Of a stretch of 64,000 nucleotides of DNA, positions 26,201 to 33,167 are shown one piece after another. Origin of the DNA: Virgibacillus aidingensis (GTDB lineage Bacteria; Bacillota; Bacilli; Bacillales; Amphibacillaceae); contig NZ_WIXN01000017.1 of assembly GCF_010994035.1 (NCBI RefSeq), positions 29,616-93,615 on the forward strand, given 5' to 3'. The notes under the pieces were generated by a model, which saw nothing but the letters and a program-made list of their open reading frames with translations, searched no databases and was not told the origin of the DNA. How positions within the stretch are numbered: the first letter of the stretch is position 1; every line of letters begins with the position of its first letter. Made by a program: the position numbers and the translations under genes.

Positions 26201-26554
26201 TTGATCGTTTATTACGATGGTGATTGTTCCATGTGTAAGACATCAAAGACGGCTTGGCAAAAAGTGGATTGGGGAAGGAAACTGACATTTCAGTCGTTTC
26301 GTGAACTATCTTCCTATGCAAAAGCAATGGAAAAAAGCCTCCATGTTTTTCATAAAGGCAAATGGTTTCAGGGTTATCAGGCTTTAATTGAAATAGCAAA
26401 ACAATTACCAGTCATGTGGCTTCTTCTGCCATTCATGTATCTTGTAAAATGGAGCGGACTTGGGGAGAGAATATACCAATTCACAGCCAAAAACCGGAAA
26501 ATCGTTCCTGTCGGTCAATGTACGGGTGATGCGTGCCGCACGGATAAAACGTGA
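26201..26554 (+). CDS. DCC-family thiol-disulfide oxidoreductase-like protein
   Basis: A 117-residue protein of the DCC (DUF393) family: it opens IVYYDGDCSMCKTSK, with the Asp-x-x-Cys motif (DGDC..C) of a thioredoxin-like fold, and has the family's Trp/Leu-rich middle. The start is TTG 26201 at a proper distance from GGAGGTG; an in-frame GTG at 26192 lies in the ribosome site. The reaction is unknown. It directly follows the IS remnant and is convergent with the VanW gene. Confidence 0.82.
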   Translation: MIVYYDGDCSMCKTSKTAWQKVDWGRKLTFQSFRELSSYAKAMEKSLHVFHKGKWFQGYQALIEIAKQLPVMWLLLPFMYLVKWSGLGERIYQFTAKNRKIVPVGQCTGDACRTDKT

Positions 26555-26556
26555 AA

Positions 26557-27423
26557 TTAATCACCCTTAAAAAAATCTGCTGTATCGGAAGAGTAGATAG
26601 AAACCATAAGGTTCCCGTTCTTTGCTGCTGCACGAATTAATAACGGCTGATTATATATGTTTTTAAATACAAAATCAGGTCCCCACCAGCTGACTGCAGC
26701 ATCTTTTCCCGGAGGCACATAGGGTACCTCTTTGGAATGTGCATATCTTTCAATAATTTGAATTCCTTTTAAATCAACTGCATTAAAAAGCGTGGAAGAC
26801 ACCTGACATATTCCTCCGCCAATATCTTCTGCAAGCTCTCCTTTTACAATAACCGGCGCACGTTTATACCCCTTTTCCATCGTCCGTTCCCCGACAACTT
26901 CATTGAAAGAAAAAGATTCACCGGGAAAAACCACATAATTGTTAATGGCTTCTGCTGCTAAAGAAATATTATGTGAACGTTCTTTATTGTTTTGATTAAA
27001 AGATGTGTAATAGCTGCCGAGTTTATTCGAACTAATATCTTCGAGCAACTCCCGGTTCACTTTTGGAAAGACATCTTTTACCGGGATATCCAGCACTTTT
27101 TCCTGTTGATCACTATAAAATGCCTCCCTGAATGTTCGGTGGAATTCTTCCTTATCCAGCATGGTTCCCGGCTCCCCATCAATAATTTCACCTGTTTCAT
27201 TTATCCTTGCATTTTCTGGGGCTATATAAACCTTTTTCTCCAGACTGGCCACCAATTGTTTTAGCTTGCCCTCATCGATAAAAAGAGACTCAACAGGATT
27301 TAGTGAGTATTGCTCAATTTCCACTTTTTCCATTTTTGGTATATCTTCATCAGCATCTAAATTTGCTGATGCTGCAGGAATGGGAAAGATTAATATTAAA
27401 ACAAATAATGTAAGAAATTTCAT
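26557..27423 (-). CDS. Exported VanW-family protein
   Basis: A 288-residue secreted protein with a clear signal peptide (FLTLFVLILIFPIPAASA), a central unassigned region, and a VanW domain in the last 150 residues. The VanW motifs are SFNEVVGERT, APVIVKGELAEDIGGGICQVSSTLFNA and AVSWWGPDFVFKN. VanW proteins occur near cell-wall and germination genes but have no firmly known activity. ATG 27423 is placed 7 bases after GGGAGG; longer in-frame starts are unsupported. It is convergent with the DCC gene, with only two bases between the stops. Confidence 0.87.
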   Translation of the reverse strand: MKFLTLFVLILIFPIPAASANLDADEDIPKMEKVEIEQYSLNPVESLFIDEGKLKQLVASLEKKVYIAPENARINETGEIIDGEPGTMLDKEEFHRTFREAFYSDQQEKVLDIPVKDVFPKVNRELLEDISSNKLGSYYTSFNQNNKERSHNISLAAEAINNYVVFPGESFSFNEVVGERTMEKGYKRAPVIVKGELAEDIGGGICQVSSTLFNAVDLKGIQIIERYAHSKEVPYVPPGKDAAVSWWGPDFVFKNIYNQPLLIRAAAKNGNLMVSIYSSDTADFFKGD

Positions 27424-27458
27424 TTTCATGCCTCCCATTTTTAGTATGGGAAAAAAGC

Positions 27459-27484
27459 AAAAAATTAACCAGGAATTCTCCTGG
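27459..27484 (-). terminator. Terminator after the two-helix membrane protein gene
   Basis: CCAGGA and TCCTGG form a short stem around ATTC. On the minus strand it follows the stop of the gene at 27492 and runs into TTAATTTTTTTGC. Confidence 0.7.
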
Positions 27485-27491
27485 CATACGT

Positions 27492-27746
27492 TTATAAAAT
27501 TAAATAAATAACAAAAGCCAATAACGATAAAAATATGGCAATTGAATAAATCCAAAGCTGAATAGGAACATTTGATTTTAAAGAACTTTTTTCATAATCA
27601 AGGGAACGTTTTATTTCATCCTGGGGTGTGACCCCTTCTTCTTCATATCTTTTGATTTTATTTTCCTCTTGCCTAAAAGCAAAAAATGTGCCGGCCAATG
27701 CTGCGGCAAATAATACTATTAAAAATATAACGATTCCTGTATTCAT
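27492..27746 (-). CDS. Small two-helix membrane protein
   Basis: An 84-residue protein with one N-terminal hydrophobic helix (IVIFLIVLFAAALAGTFFA), a charged middle (EENKIKRYEEEG), and a C-terminal hydrophobic helix (IYSIAIFLSLLAFVIYLIL). It is not recognised. ATG 27746 follows GGAGGG at six bases; the first in-frame ATG abuts the ribosome site. It has its own terminator. Confidence 0.6.
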   Translation of the reverse strand: MNTGIVIFLIVLFAAALAGTFFAFRQEENKIKRYEEEGVTPQDEIKRSLDYEKSSLKSNVPIQLWIYSIAIFLSLLAFVIYLIL

Positions 27747-27855
27747 ATACATCCCTCCATCGCTATCATACCAAAAAACTTTATATTATATCTATGACGA
27801 AAAACACTCTTTATTAAAAAACATTGATTATTCTTTCCGACTATTCACCTTGTTA

Positions 27856-27889
27856 AAAAGGCCGCCTAACTGCAGCTAGGCGGCCTTTC
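27856..27889 (-). terminator. Terminator after the 33-codon gene
   Basis: AAAGGCCGCCTA and TAGGCGGCCTTT form a long GC-rich stem, with T runs on the minus-strand side (CCTTTTTAAC). Confidence 0.85.
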
Positions 27890-27893
27890 ATTC

Positions 27894-27995
27894 TTATCGG
27901 AAATCTCTTGTATCTTCCAGGTAATCACTCAGCAGGCGATAACCGACTAAAGAAGCAATGACTAATAAAAAACTCCAAAATGTTTTATTTTTCAT
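27894..27995 (-). CDS. 33-residue small membrane-associated peptide
   Basis: ATG 27995 follows GGGAGG at a good distance and opens a frame of 33 residues ending at TAA 27894. It starts MKNKTFWSFLLVIASLVGY and closes with a charged tail (SDYLEDTRDFR): one possible membrane helix with a short soluble end. A strong terminator follows five bases after the stop. A proper ribosome site plus terminator argue that this is a real short gene. Homologues are unknown to me. Confidence 0.6.
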   Translation of the reverse strand: MKNKTFWSFLLVIASLVGYRLLSDYLEDTRDFR

Positions 27996-28072
27996 ATGTT
28001 TAACCTCCCGATTTCAATGCAAGATAAGGTTTTCGCAATACAGGTTCTTTTAAAAAACAATACAGCCTGTAA

Positions 28073-29287
28073 TTAAAACGGACGGACTTTTCCTTTTTTA
28101 AGAACCAGTTTAGGTCCCCCCATCAGATACAGGGAACGGTTGTCCACCACTTTTTTCATTGCTGCAGCACTTTTACCGGAAAGCTTGTAGTTGGAAAACA
28201 CATTTCCAATGCCATCATTTACCCCAAGTGATGCAACGGTTCCTTTGTCATCAAATACAAATTCTGTTAATGGTCCATTAGTAAGTAGCGCATTCAAATT
28301 GGCAGCTACCACGGCTGCTTCCTGTACAGCTAACTGAGCAGTAGGCGGATATGGGCGGTCTGCCTCTTTGTTCCAAACCCATGAACAGTCACCAATGACA
28401 AAAATATTTTCTTCTCCTTGCATGCGCAGATCACTGTCAACATTCACTTTTCCTTTGACAAGTTCAAACCCGGAGTTCCCCAGTACAGAGCTTCCTTTTA
28501 CACCACCGGTCCATACAACTGTGCCGGCCTTGATTAACTCATTATCTTCTCCAACAATAAACCCTTCCGGGGTACATTCAGAGATAGGTGCTCCTATTCT
28601 GAATTCTACACCGCGGTCTTCCAGTGATTTCATCGCATAGCTTACAAGGTCCTTATCAAACATAGGCAAAATGGATGGTGCTGCTTCTACGTTGATGATG
28701 CGTACTTTGCTGCGGTCTACATCATATTTTTTGCAAAGCTCCGGTACTCTTTCCGCAAGCTCCCCTACAAATTCTATACCTGTAAAACCTGCACCGCCGA
28801 CTAATATATGCAAACTTTCTTCTGTAGCGTTTTCATCGTTATTATATTTTGCAAATTGATACTCAATATGTTCACTGATCAAGCGGCTGGTATCAATATC
28901 TTCAATGGCAAAGGCATAATCACTCATTCCCTTGATGCCAAAGTCATTGGATTCAAAGCCTAAAGCCACTACCAAATAATCATAGGTAAGTTCACTATTT
29001 TCCAATACAACGGTTTGGTCGTCTTTTTTGATTTCCACCACTGAATCGTAAATAAGGCGAACCCTGTTAGGATTTACAACATCACTGATCATTACACGGG
29101 CCTGATTAGGATTAATTGTTCCCGCAGCTACTTCATGAAGCCACGTTGATTCATAGTGATAATTATGTTTGTTGACTAATACAATTTCTGCCTGTTCCGG
29201 GGTCAATTGTTTGGTCAGGCGCCTGGCAGTGGTCAAACCGGCATATCCTGCTCCCAGAATTACTATTTTTGGCTTGTTCGAACTCAT
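28073..29287 (-). CDS. ndh: Type II NADH dehydrogenase
   Basis: A single-subunit, non-proton-pumping NADH:menaquinone oxidoreductase on the inner face of the membrane. Its FAD-binding GAGYAGLTTARRL is at residues 12-24, followed by VNKHNYHYESTWLHEVAAGT, the NADH-binding GGAGFTGIEFVGELA, VIGDCSWVWN and the quinone-site-like PPTAQLAVQEA. It is very close in pattern to B. subtilis Ndh (YjlD/YumB types), at 404 residues. ATG 29287 follows AAAGGAAGGTGG. The upstream 180 bases are AT-rich; no Rex-like palindrome was seen. Confidence 0.9.
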   Translation of the reverse strand: MSSNKPKIVILGAGYAGLTTARRLTKQLTPEQAEIVLVNKHNYHYESTWLHEVAAGTINPNQARVMISDVVNPNRVRLIYDSVVEIKKDDQTVVLENSELTYDYLVVALGFESNDFGIKGMSDYAFAIEDIDTSRLISEHIEYQFAKYNNDENATEESLHILVGGAGFTGIEFVGELAERVPELCKKYDVDRSKVRIINVEAAPSILPMFDKDLVSYAMKSLEDRGVEFRIGAPISECTPEGFIVGEDNELIKAGTVVWTGGVKGSSVLGNSGFELVKGKVNVDSDLRMQGEENIFVIGDCSWVWNKEADRPYPPTAQLAVQEAAVVAANLNALLTNGPLTEFVFDDKGTVASLGVNDGIGNVFSNYKLSGKSAAAMKKVVDNRSLYLMGGPKLVLKKGKVRPF

Positions 29288-29469
29288 ATAACTTCCACCT
29301 TCCTTTATTGTTCTAAGTACTAAGCGATCTAATAAATAAGCTGATAATGCCAGTAAAACTATATAGATGCACTTTAACTATAATATAACATATTTATCAT
29401 ATCAAAGTTTTTATAAATAGGCTATTGAACTTATCCTATTAATTACAAACTATCCGACACTAAACTTCT

Positions 29470-30177
29470 TTATACAGGTCGAACTGTAATTTCATTTACA
29501 TTCACGTAATCCGGCTGGGTAACAGCATAAACAACCGCCCTGGCGATATCGTCCGTTTGCAGCGGTTTTCTGCTGTATGACGCCAGGCTTTCGGAATTGC
29601 GTTCCGTTTCGACCATTCCCGGTGAAATATTCGTTACACGTACCCCTGTACGGGCAAGCTCTTTTTCCAGCCCCTGTGAAATCGACCGCACAGCAAACTT
29701 TGTGGCGCTATACACCGTGCTTGTCTTCGTAACCTCGAACCCGGAAACAGATGCTGTATTTATAATATGTCCCGAAGAACGGCTGATCATATCAGGCAGT
29801 ACAGCCTGGATTCCGTATAAAACACCTTTAATATTTACATCTATCATTTTTTCCCATTCAGCCACTTCACCGTCCCTCACCCTGGAGGAACCTACCAGTC
29901 CGGCATTATTTACCAGGATATCTGCATCTCCCACTGTTTCTTTGGTATATTTGACCAGCTTTTCCATGTCAGATAGAACAGAAACATCCGCAACCGCAGC
30001 AAAAGCCTTTCCTTTCCCTTTTTTATTTATTTCTTCTGTAAGCGCATCCAGCTTGTCCTTCCTTCTGGCTGCCAGTACCACATTAGCACCTTCTTCAGCA
30101 AAATGTCTGCAGATTCCAGCTCCGATTCCACTGCTGGCACCGGTTACAATTGCTGTTTTGCCTGTTAGTTCTGCCAA
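29470..30177 (-). CDS. Short-chain dehydrogenase/reductase
   Basis: A 235-residue classical SDR. The nucleotide-binding motif is TGASSGIGAGI near residues 13-23, the structural NNAG is present, and the active site is Ser (NTASVSG) with Y-x3-K (VYSATKFA). The C-terminus SYSRKPLQTDDIARAVVYA resembles YdfG/serine-3-dehydrogenase-like SDRs. NADP preference is suggested by the ARRK segment after strand 2. TTG 30177 follows AAAGGAGTGAG. The substrate is unknown. Confidence 0.87.
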   Translation of the reverse strand: MAELTGKTAIVTGASSGIGAGICRHFAEEGANVVLAARRKDKLDALTEEINKKGKGKAFAAVADVSVLSDMEKLVKYTKETVGDADILVNNAGLVGSSRVRDGEVAEWEKMIDVNIKGVLYGIQAVLPDMISRSSGHIINTASVSGFEVTKTSTVYSATKFAVRSISQGLEKELARTGVRVTNISPGMVETERNSESLASYSRKPLQTDDIARAVVYAVTQPDYVNVNEITVRPV

Positions 30178-30202
30178 AAGAACTCACTCCTTTTAATATT
30201 AT

Positions 30203-30340
30203 TTAATTATCATTGGGATCTGAAGGTTCTTTTTTATCTGTCGGTTCATTGCCGGGATCTTTAGTCTCGGCCTGAGTCTGGTTACGAAACTTGTTGCGTT
30301 TCCGGGTATCGACCCGGTACTTGTTCCTCTTTTTCATCAT
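30203..30340 (-). CDS. Possible 45-residue hydrophilic small protein
   Basis: An ATG-initiated frame of 45 residues, strongly basic at the start (MMKKRNKYRVDTRKRNKFRN) and acidic/Pro-rich at the end (DPGNEPTDKKEPSDPNDN). Composition resembles other small Bacillaceae hydrophilic proteins, such as the one at 37927. There is no clear ribosome site; it starts a few bases after the stop of another short frame (30346-30480), so coupled translation is conceivable. Supported only by composition. Confidence 0.35.
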   Translation of the reverse strand: MMKKRNKYRVDTRKRNKFRNQTQAETKDPGNEPTDKKEPSDPNDN

Positions 30341-30581
30341 TTTTTTTAGTCAAGACCAGAATTTGAGGAAGAAGAGAAATGTTCATTATCTGATGCTGTT
30401 TCATTGTTATCCTTGCTTCTTTGCCATCAGGCATTGTTACCTGCTGCAATCACTGCAATAAAAGCCCAGGGTGAGTACATTAATAATCATGATTTTCTGA
30501 AATATTGACATTTCCCTTTCATTGTAATCTTTTCCAACCTATCGTTCAACAATTATTAACGGAAGGTAAACCATAAAGGAG
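30341..30581. other. Stretch with an interrupted small frame
   Basis: On the minus strand ATG 30480 opens MYSPWAFIAVIAAG, a membrane-helix-like start, but a TGA occurs at codon 18, after which the frame continues open to TAA 30346 with a Ser/Asn-rich tail. No ribosome site is evident. Either a decayed small gene or chance; nothing else is seen here. Confidence 0.3.
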
Positions 30582-30641
30582 CTGGGACAAATTTTCCCGA
30601 CTCTGGTAAGGTGATTGTTTGACTTTTAAATGATGTCCCAG
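30582..30641. repeat. Long inverted repeat downstream of the coat-like gene
   Basis: CTGGGACA (30582-30589) and TGTCCCAG (30634-30641) flank a 44-base loop. CTGGGACA-type inverted repeats recur in Firmicute intergenic regions and can serve as 3' ends. It lies directly after the stop of the minus-strand gene at 30653. Confidence 0.5.
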
Positions 30642-30652
30642 TCCAGGTAAGA

Positions 30653-30844
30653 TTAAAAGTATCTGGCTCTTGGATCCACAACAACCCTTTTTCTCATTGG
30701 CCTGTAAATAGGTCTTGGTACATCTACAATATTGTAACGATCTACATGCACAATAGGTTGGACAATCGGCTGCATCCGCTGCACTTTATGATCATGGGCC
30801 ACAAATTTTGGCGGTAACATAATTGGTTTCGCATGCCTGCGCAA
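30653..30844 (-). CDS. Small His/Pro/Val-rich protein, CotD-like spore coat candidate
   Basis: A 63-residue basic protein with repeated Pro-Ile/Val-His elements (MLPPKFVAHDHK, QPIVQPIVHVDRYN), like CotD-type spore coat proteins, but without their cysteine segment. The start is TTG 30844 placed 8 bases after AGGAGGTG; the in-frame GTG lies in the ribosome site. A coat role is inferred from composition and from the sporulation-rich gene content of the window. Confidence 0.5.
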   Translation of the reverse strand: MRRHAKPIMLPPKFVAHDHKVQRMQPIVQPIVHVDRYNIVDVPRPIYRPMRKRVVVDPRARYF

Positions 30845-31076
30845 TAGTGACACCTCCTAAATATCTTATATACTAGTCAATGCAATTCGCTATTCAGGGG
30901 AAACGGCTTCTATCTTAGCTTTATTGTTCAGCCGGAAAGATAGAAGCTTTATTTTTTCCAGAGAAATTTTTACATGAAAATAACTTTCCAGTAAAACGCT
31001 TTCAGTAAAATATGATATAATTTTCATATTAAATAAAAATACTACAGGAAATTTATATAAAAGGTGGGGAAATTTC

Positions 31077-31571
31077 ATGACTCGAACAGAAGTCAGAGTA
31101 GTAAATGAGCACGGGAAAGATGTTGCGCATAATGGCAAAGAGATCGGTGAAATTATCGTAAAAGGTCAAGGAGTGGTAGACCAGAGCAGTAATATGTCGG
31201 CAGTAGAAGGATGGGTCCGAACCGGTGATAAGGGAACCATCGATAAGAACGGGAAGATTCATGTAGTGGAACCAATGAAAGATATCACATCCAGTGAAAC
31301 ACCTCTGTCCTCTATGGATGTTGAAAAAATATTGCTTAGTCATCCTGCCGTACAGGAAGCAGCAATTATTCCGGTTCCCGATCAGGAATTAGGGGAAATC
31401 GTACAGGGATTTATCGTTTTGCACAAAGGTCAAACAGCAACCGAACGGGAGCTGATGGATTTTTGCTTAAATAAGATGGATAAGACTGAATGTCCTAAAA
31501 GGATAACCTTTATGGAAGAACTCCCGAAAACAGTGAGCGGAAAAATATTAAAAACCCAATTAAAAGCATAG
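31077..31571 (+). CDS. Stand-alone C-terminal domain of an acyl-CoA synthetase-like (ANL) enzyme
   Basis: The 164 residues correspond only to the C-terminal third of AMP-forming acyl-CoA synthetases: GEIIVKGQGVV, GWVRTGDKGTIDKNG (motif around the hinge), VEKILLSHPAVQEAAIIPVPD, and the terminal PKTVSGKILKTQ with the catalytic lysine. The large ATP-binding N-terminal part is absent, and there is no trace of it upstream; instead the gene has its own ribosome site (AAGGTGGGG) and ATG. It may be a free-standing module that works with, or regulates, another synthetase. A simple truncation relic is the alternative. Confidence 0.82.
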   Translation: MTRTEVRVVNEHGKDVAHNGKEIGEIIVKGQGVVDQSSNMSAVEGWVRTGDKGTIDKNGKIHVVEPMKDITSSETPLSSMDVEKILLSHPAVQEAAIIPVPDQELGEIVQGFIVLHKGQTATERELMDFCLNKMDKTECPKRITFMEELPKTVSGKILKTQLKA

Positions 31572-31598
31572 TTTTATAGGCCCTTTTTAAAAATTTCA

Positions 31599-31627
31599 TT
31601 GACAGTTTGGAAACATCCTGCGATAAT
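31599..31627 (+). promoter_or_regulatory. Sigma-A promoter of the uracil permease leader
   Basis: TTGACA (31599-31604), 17 bases, GATAAT (31622-31627). It sits just upstream of the PyrR attenuator, which fits a transcription start near 31635. Confidence 0.75.
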
Positions 31628-31652
31628 TATTGAGAAGATATTTCATACGGTT

Positions 31653-31782
31653 ACCTTTAACCCAGTCCCGCGAGGCTGGCAAGGTGAAGCAGGTCAGGCC
31701 TGCCGCAAATAAAAATACAGCAGTCTACCAGTATGCATATTTTTATTTCTGAAAACACCTTGCCAAAAGCAAGGTGTTTTTT
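31653..31782 (+). promoter_or_regulatory. PyrR-controlled transcription attenuator
   Basis: The leader has a PyrR-binding-loop-like segment (CAGTCCCGCGAGGCTGG at 31663-31679). It also has a terminator at 31752-31782 (AACACCTTGC, short loop, GCAAGGTGTT, T run). GGCAAGGTG at 31678-31686 is exactly complementary to CACCTTGCC at 31756-31764, the 5' arm of the terminator, giving a mutually exclusive antiterminator. UMP-bound PyrR should stabilise the upstream hairpin and favour termination. Some loop bases differ from the B. subtilis consensus. Confidence 0.9.
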
Positions 31783-31829
31783 CATTTGCAGTGGTAACTT
31801 ATGAATCATAAATAAGAGGAGGATAATAA

Positions 31830-33113
31830 TTGGCAAAGTACACAGAAATTAAAGTCGATGAACGCTTGCCCTTATTACAAAGTTTACCACTAAGCTTCCA
31901 GCATTTATTTGCGATGTTTGGTTCTACTGTTTTGGTTCCTGTACTATTTGGGGTTAACCCTGCAACCATTCTATTAATGAATGGTGTAGGAACATTAATC
32001 TATCTATTTATAACTAAGGGAAAGATTCCGGCCTACCTGGGCTCCAGTTTTGCTTTTATTTCCCCGGTCTTTGTAGTCCTGGGCCAATATGCCGGCGGGG
32101 AAGGCTACGGCTATGCCCTCGGCGGATTTCTTGTAGTCGGTATTGTTTTGACACTGGTTGGTCTCATTGTAAAAATCGCCGGGACAAAATGGATTGATGT
32201 CGTTTTTCCGCCCGCTGCCATGGGAGCCATTGTAGCAGTTATTGGCCTTGAGCTTGTTCCCGTTGCTGCAGAAATGGCGGGCTTAATTCCCGATGCAGAA
32301 GCCGGACCTGGATGGACCATGGATCCTAACACGGTAACAGTTGCTGTATTGACCCTGGCTATTACTATTATCTGCTGGGTAACCATGAGAGGATTTTTGA
32401 AAATAATTCCGATTTTAATCGGTATTGTGGCAGGTTATATCATTGCTTTTGCATTTGGCCTGGTTGATTTTACTGCAGTGGAAGAAGCTGCATGGTTCTC
32501 CATGCCGGAATATTATCAGATGAAAATTGACTGGTCGGCCATTCTTGTTATCCTGCCAGCTGCATTAGTTTTAGTACCGGAACATATCGGACACTTATTC
32601 GTAACAAGTAATATTGTAAAAAAGGATTTGGCAAAGGACCCCGGTCTTGACCGTTCTTTAATGGGGAACGGGATTTCCACCATTATCTCAAGTTTTGTCG
32701 GTTCCACTCCAAATACTACGTACGGTGAGAATATTGGGGTACTTGCAATCACTAGAGTGTATTCCACCTGGATTATTGGCGGAGCGGCAGTAATTGCCAT
32801 TGTGCTGTCCTTCATCGGAAAATTGGCTGCCCTCATTTCCTCTATTCCTGCTGCGGTAATGGGGGGAATTTCACTGCTCCTTTTCGGTATCATTGCAGCG
32901 AGCGGGATTCGGATGCTGGTAGAGGCGAATGTGGATTATAACCGGTCACAAAATTTGATTTTAACCTGTGTCGTTTTGGTTATCGGTATCAGCGGGGCAA
33001 CTATCCAGATTGGTTCCGTCGAATTAACCGGAATGGGGCTTGCAACAGTGGTTGCTATTATTCTCGGTTTGTTCTTTAAACTGCTGGATATACTGAAATT
33101 ATCAAACGAATAG
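31830..33113 (+). CDS. pyrP: Uracil permease (nucleobase:cation symporter-2 family)
   Basis: A 427-residue membrane carrier for uracil with 12-14 hydrophobic segments. Family features: PLSFQHLFAMFGSTVLVPVLFG, the GSSFAFISP segment, the conserved ALVLVPEHIGHLFVTSN, and FVGSTPNTTYGENIGVLAITRVYS. Purine and xanthine carriers of the same superfamily are less likely because the leader is a PyrR attenuator. The start is TTG 31830 after AGAGGAGG. It is a single-gene unit, ending in a bidirectional terminator. Confidence 0.92.
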   Translation: MAKYTEIKVDERLPLLQSLPLSFQHLFAMFGSTVLVPVLFGVNPATILLMNGVGTLIYLFITKGKIPAYLGSSFAFISPVFVVLGQYAGGEGYGYALGGFLVVGIVLTLVGLIVKIAGTKWIDVVFPPAAMGAIVAVIGLELVPVAAEMAGLIPDAEAGPGWTMDPNTVTVAVLTLAITIICWVTMRGFLKIIPILIGIVAGYIIAFAFGLVDFTAVEEAAWFSMPEYYQMKIDWSAILVILPAALVLVPEHIGHLFVTSNIVKKDLAKDPGLDRSLMGNGISTIISSFVGSTPNTTYGENIGVLAITRVYSTWIIGGAAVIAIVLSFIGKLAALISSIPAAVMGGISLLLFGIIAASGIRMLVEANVDYNRSQNLILTCVVLVIGISGATIQIGSVELTGMGLATVVAIILGLFFKLLDILKLSNE

Positions 33114-33116
33114 AAG

Positions 33117-33167
33117 AAAAATCCGGACGTGAGCTAGAATTTTCAGCTAACGTCCGGATTTTTTTCT
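33117..33167. terminator. Bidirectional terminator shared by pyrP and topB
   Basis: AAAAATCCGGACGT and ACGTCCGGATTTTT pair around a 19-base loop, with T runs reading outward on both strands. The stop and last codons of topB (RKKSGR-stop) lie inside the structure. Confidence 0.9.

Noticed and set aside
25935..26399. 154-codon minus-strand frame
   Set aside because: Antisense to the ISLre2-type remnant and the DCC gene; the plus strand has the credible coding signal.
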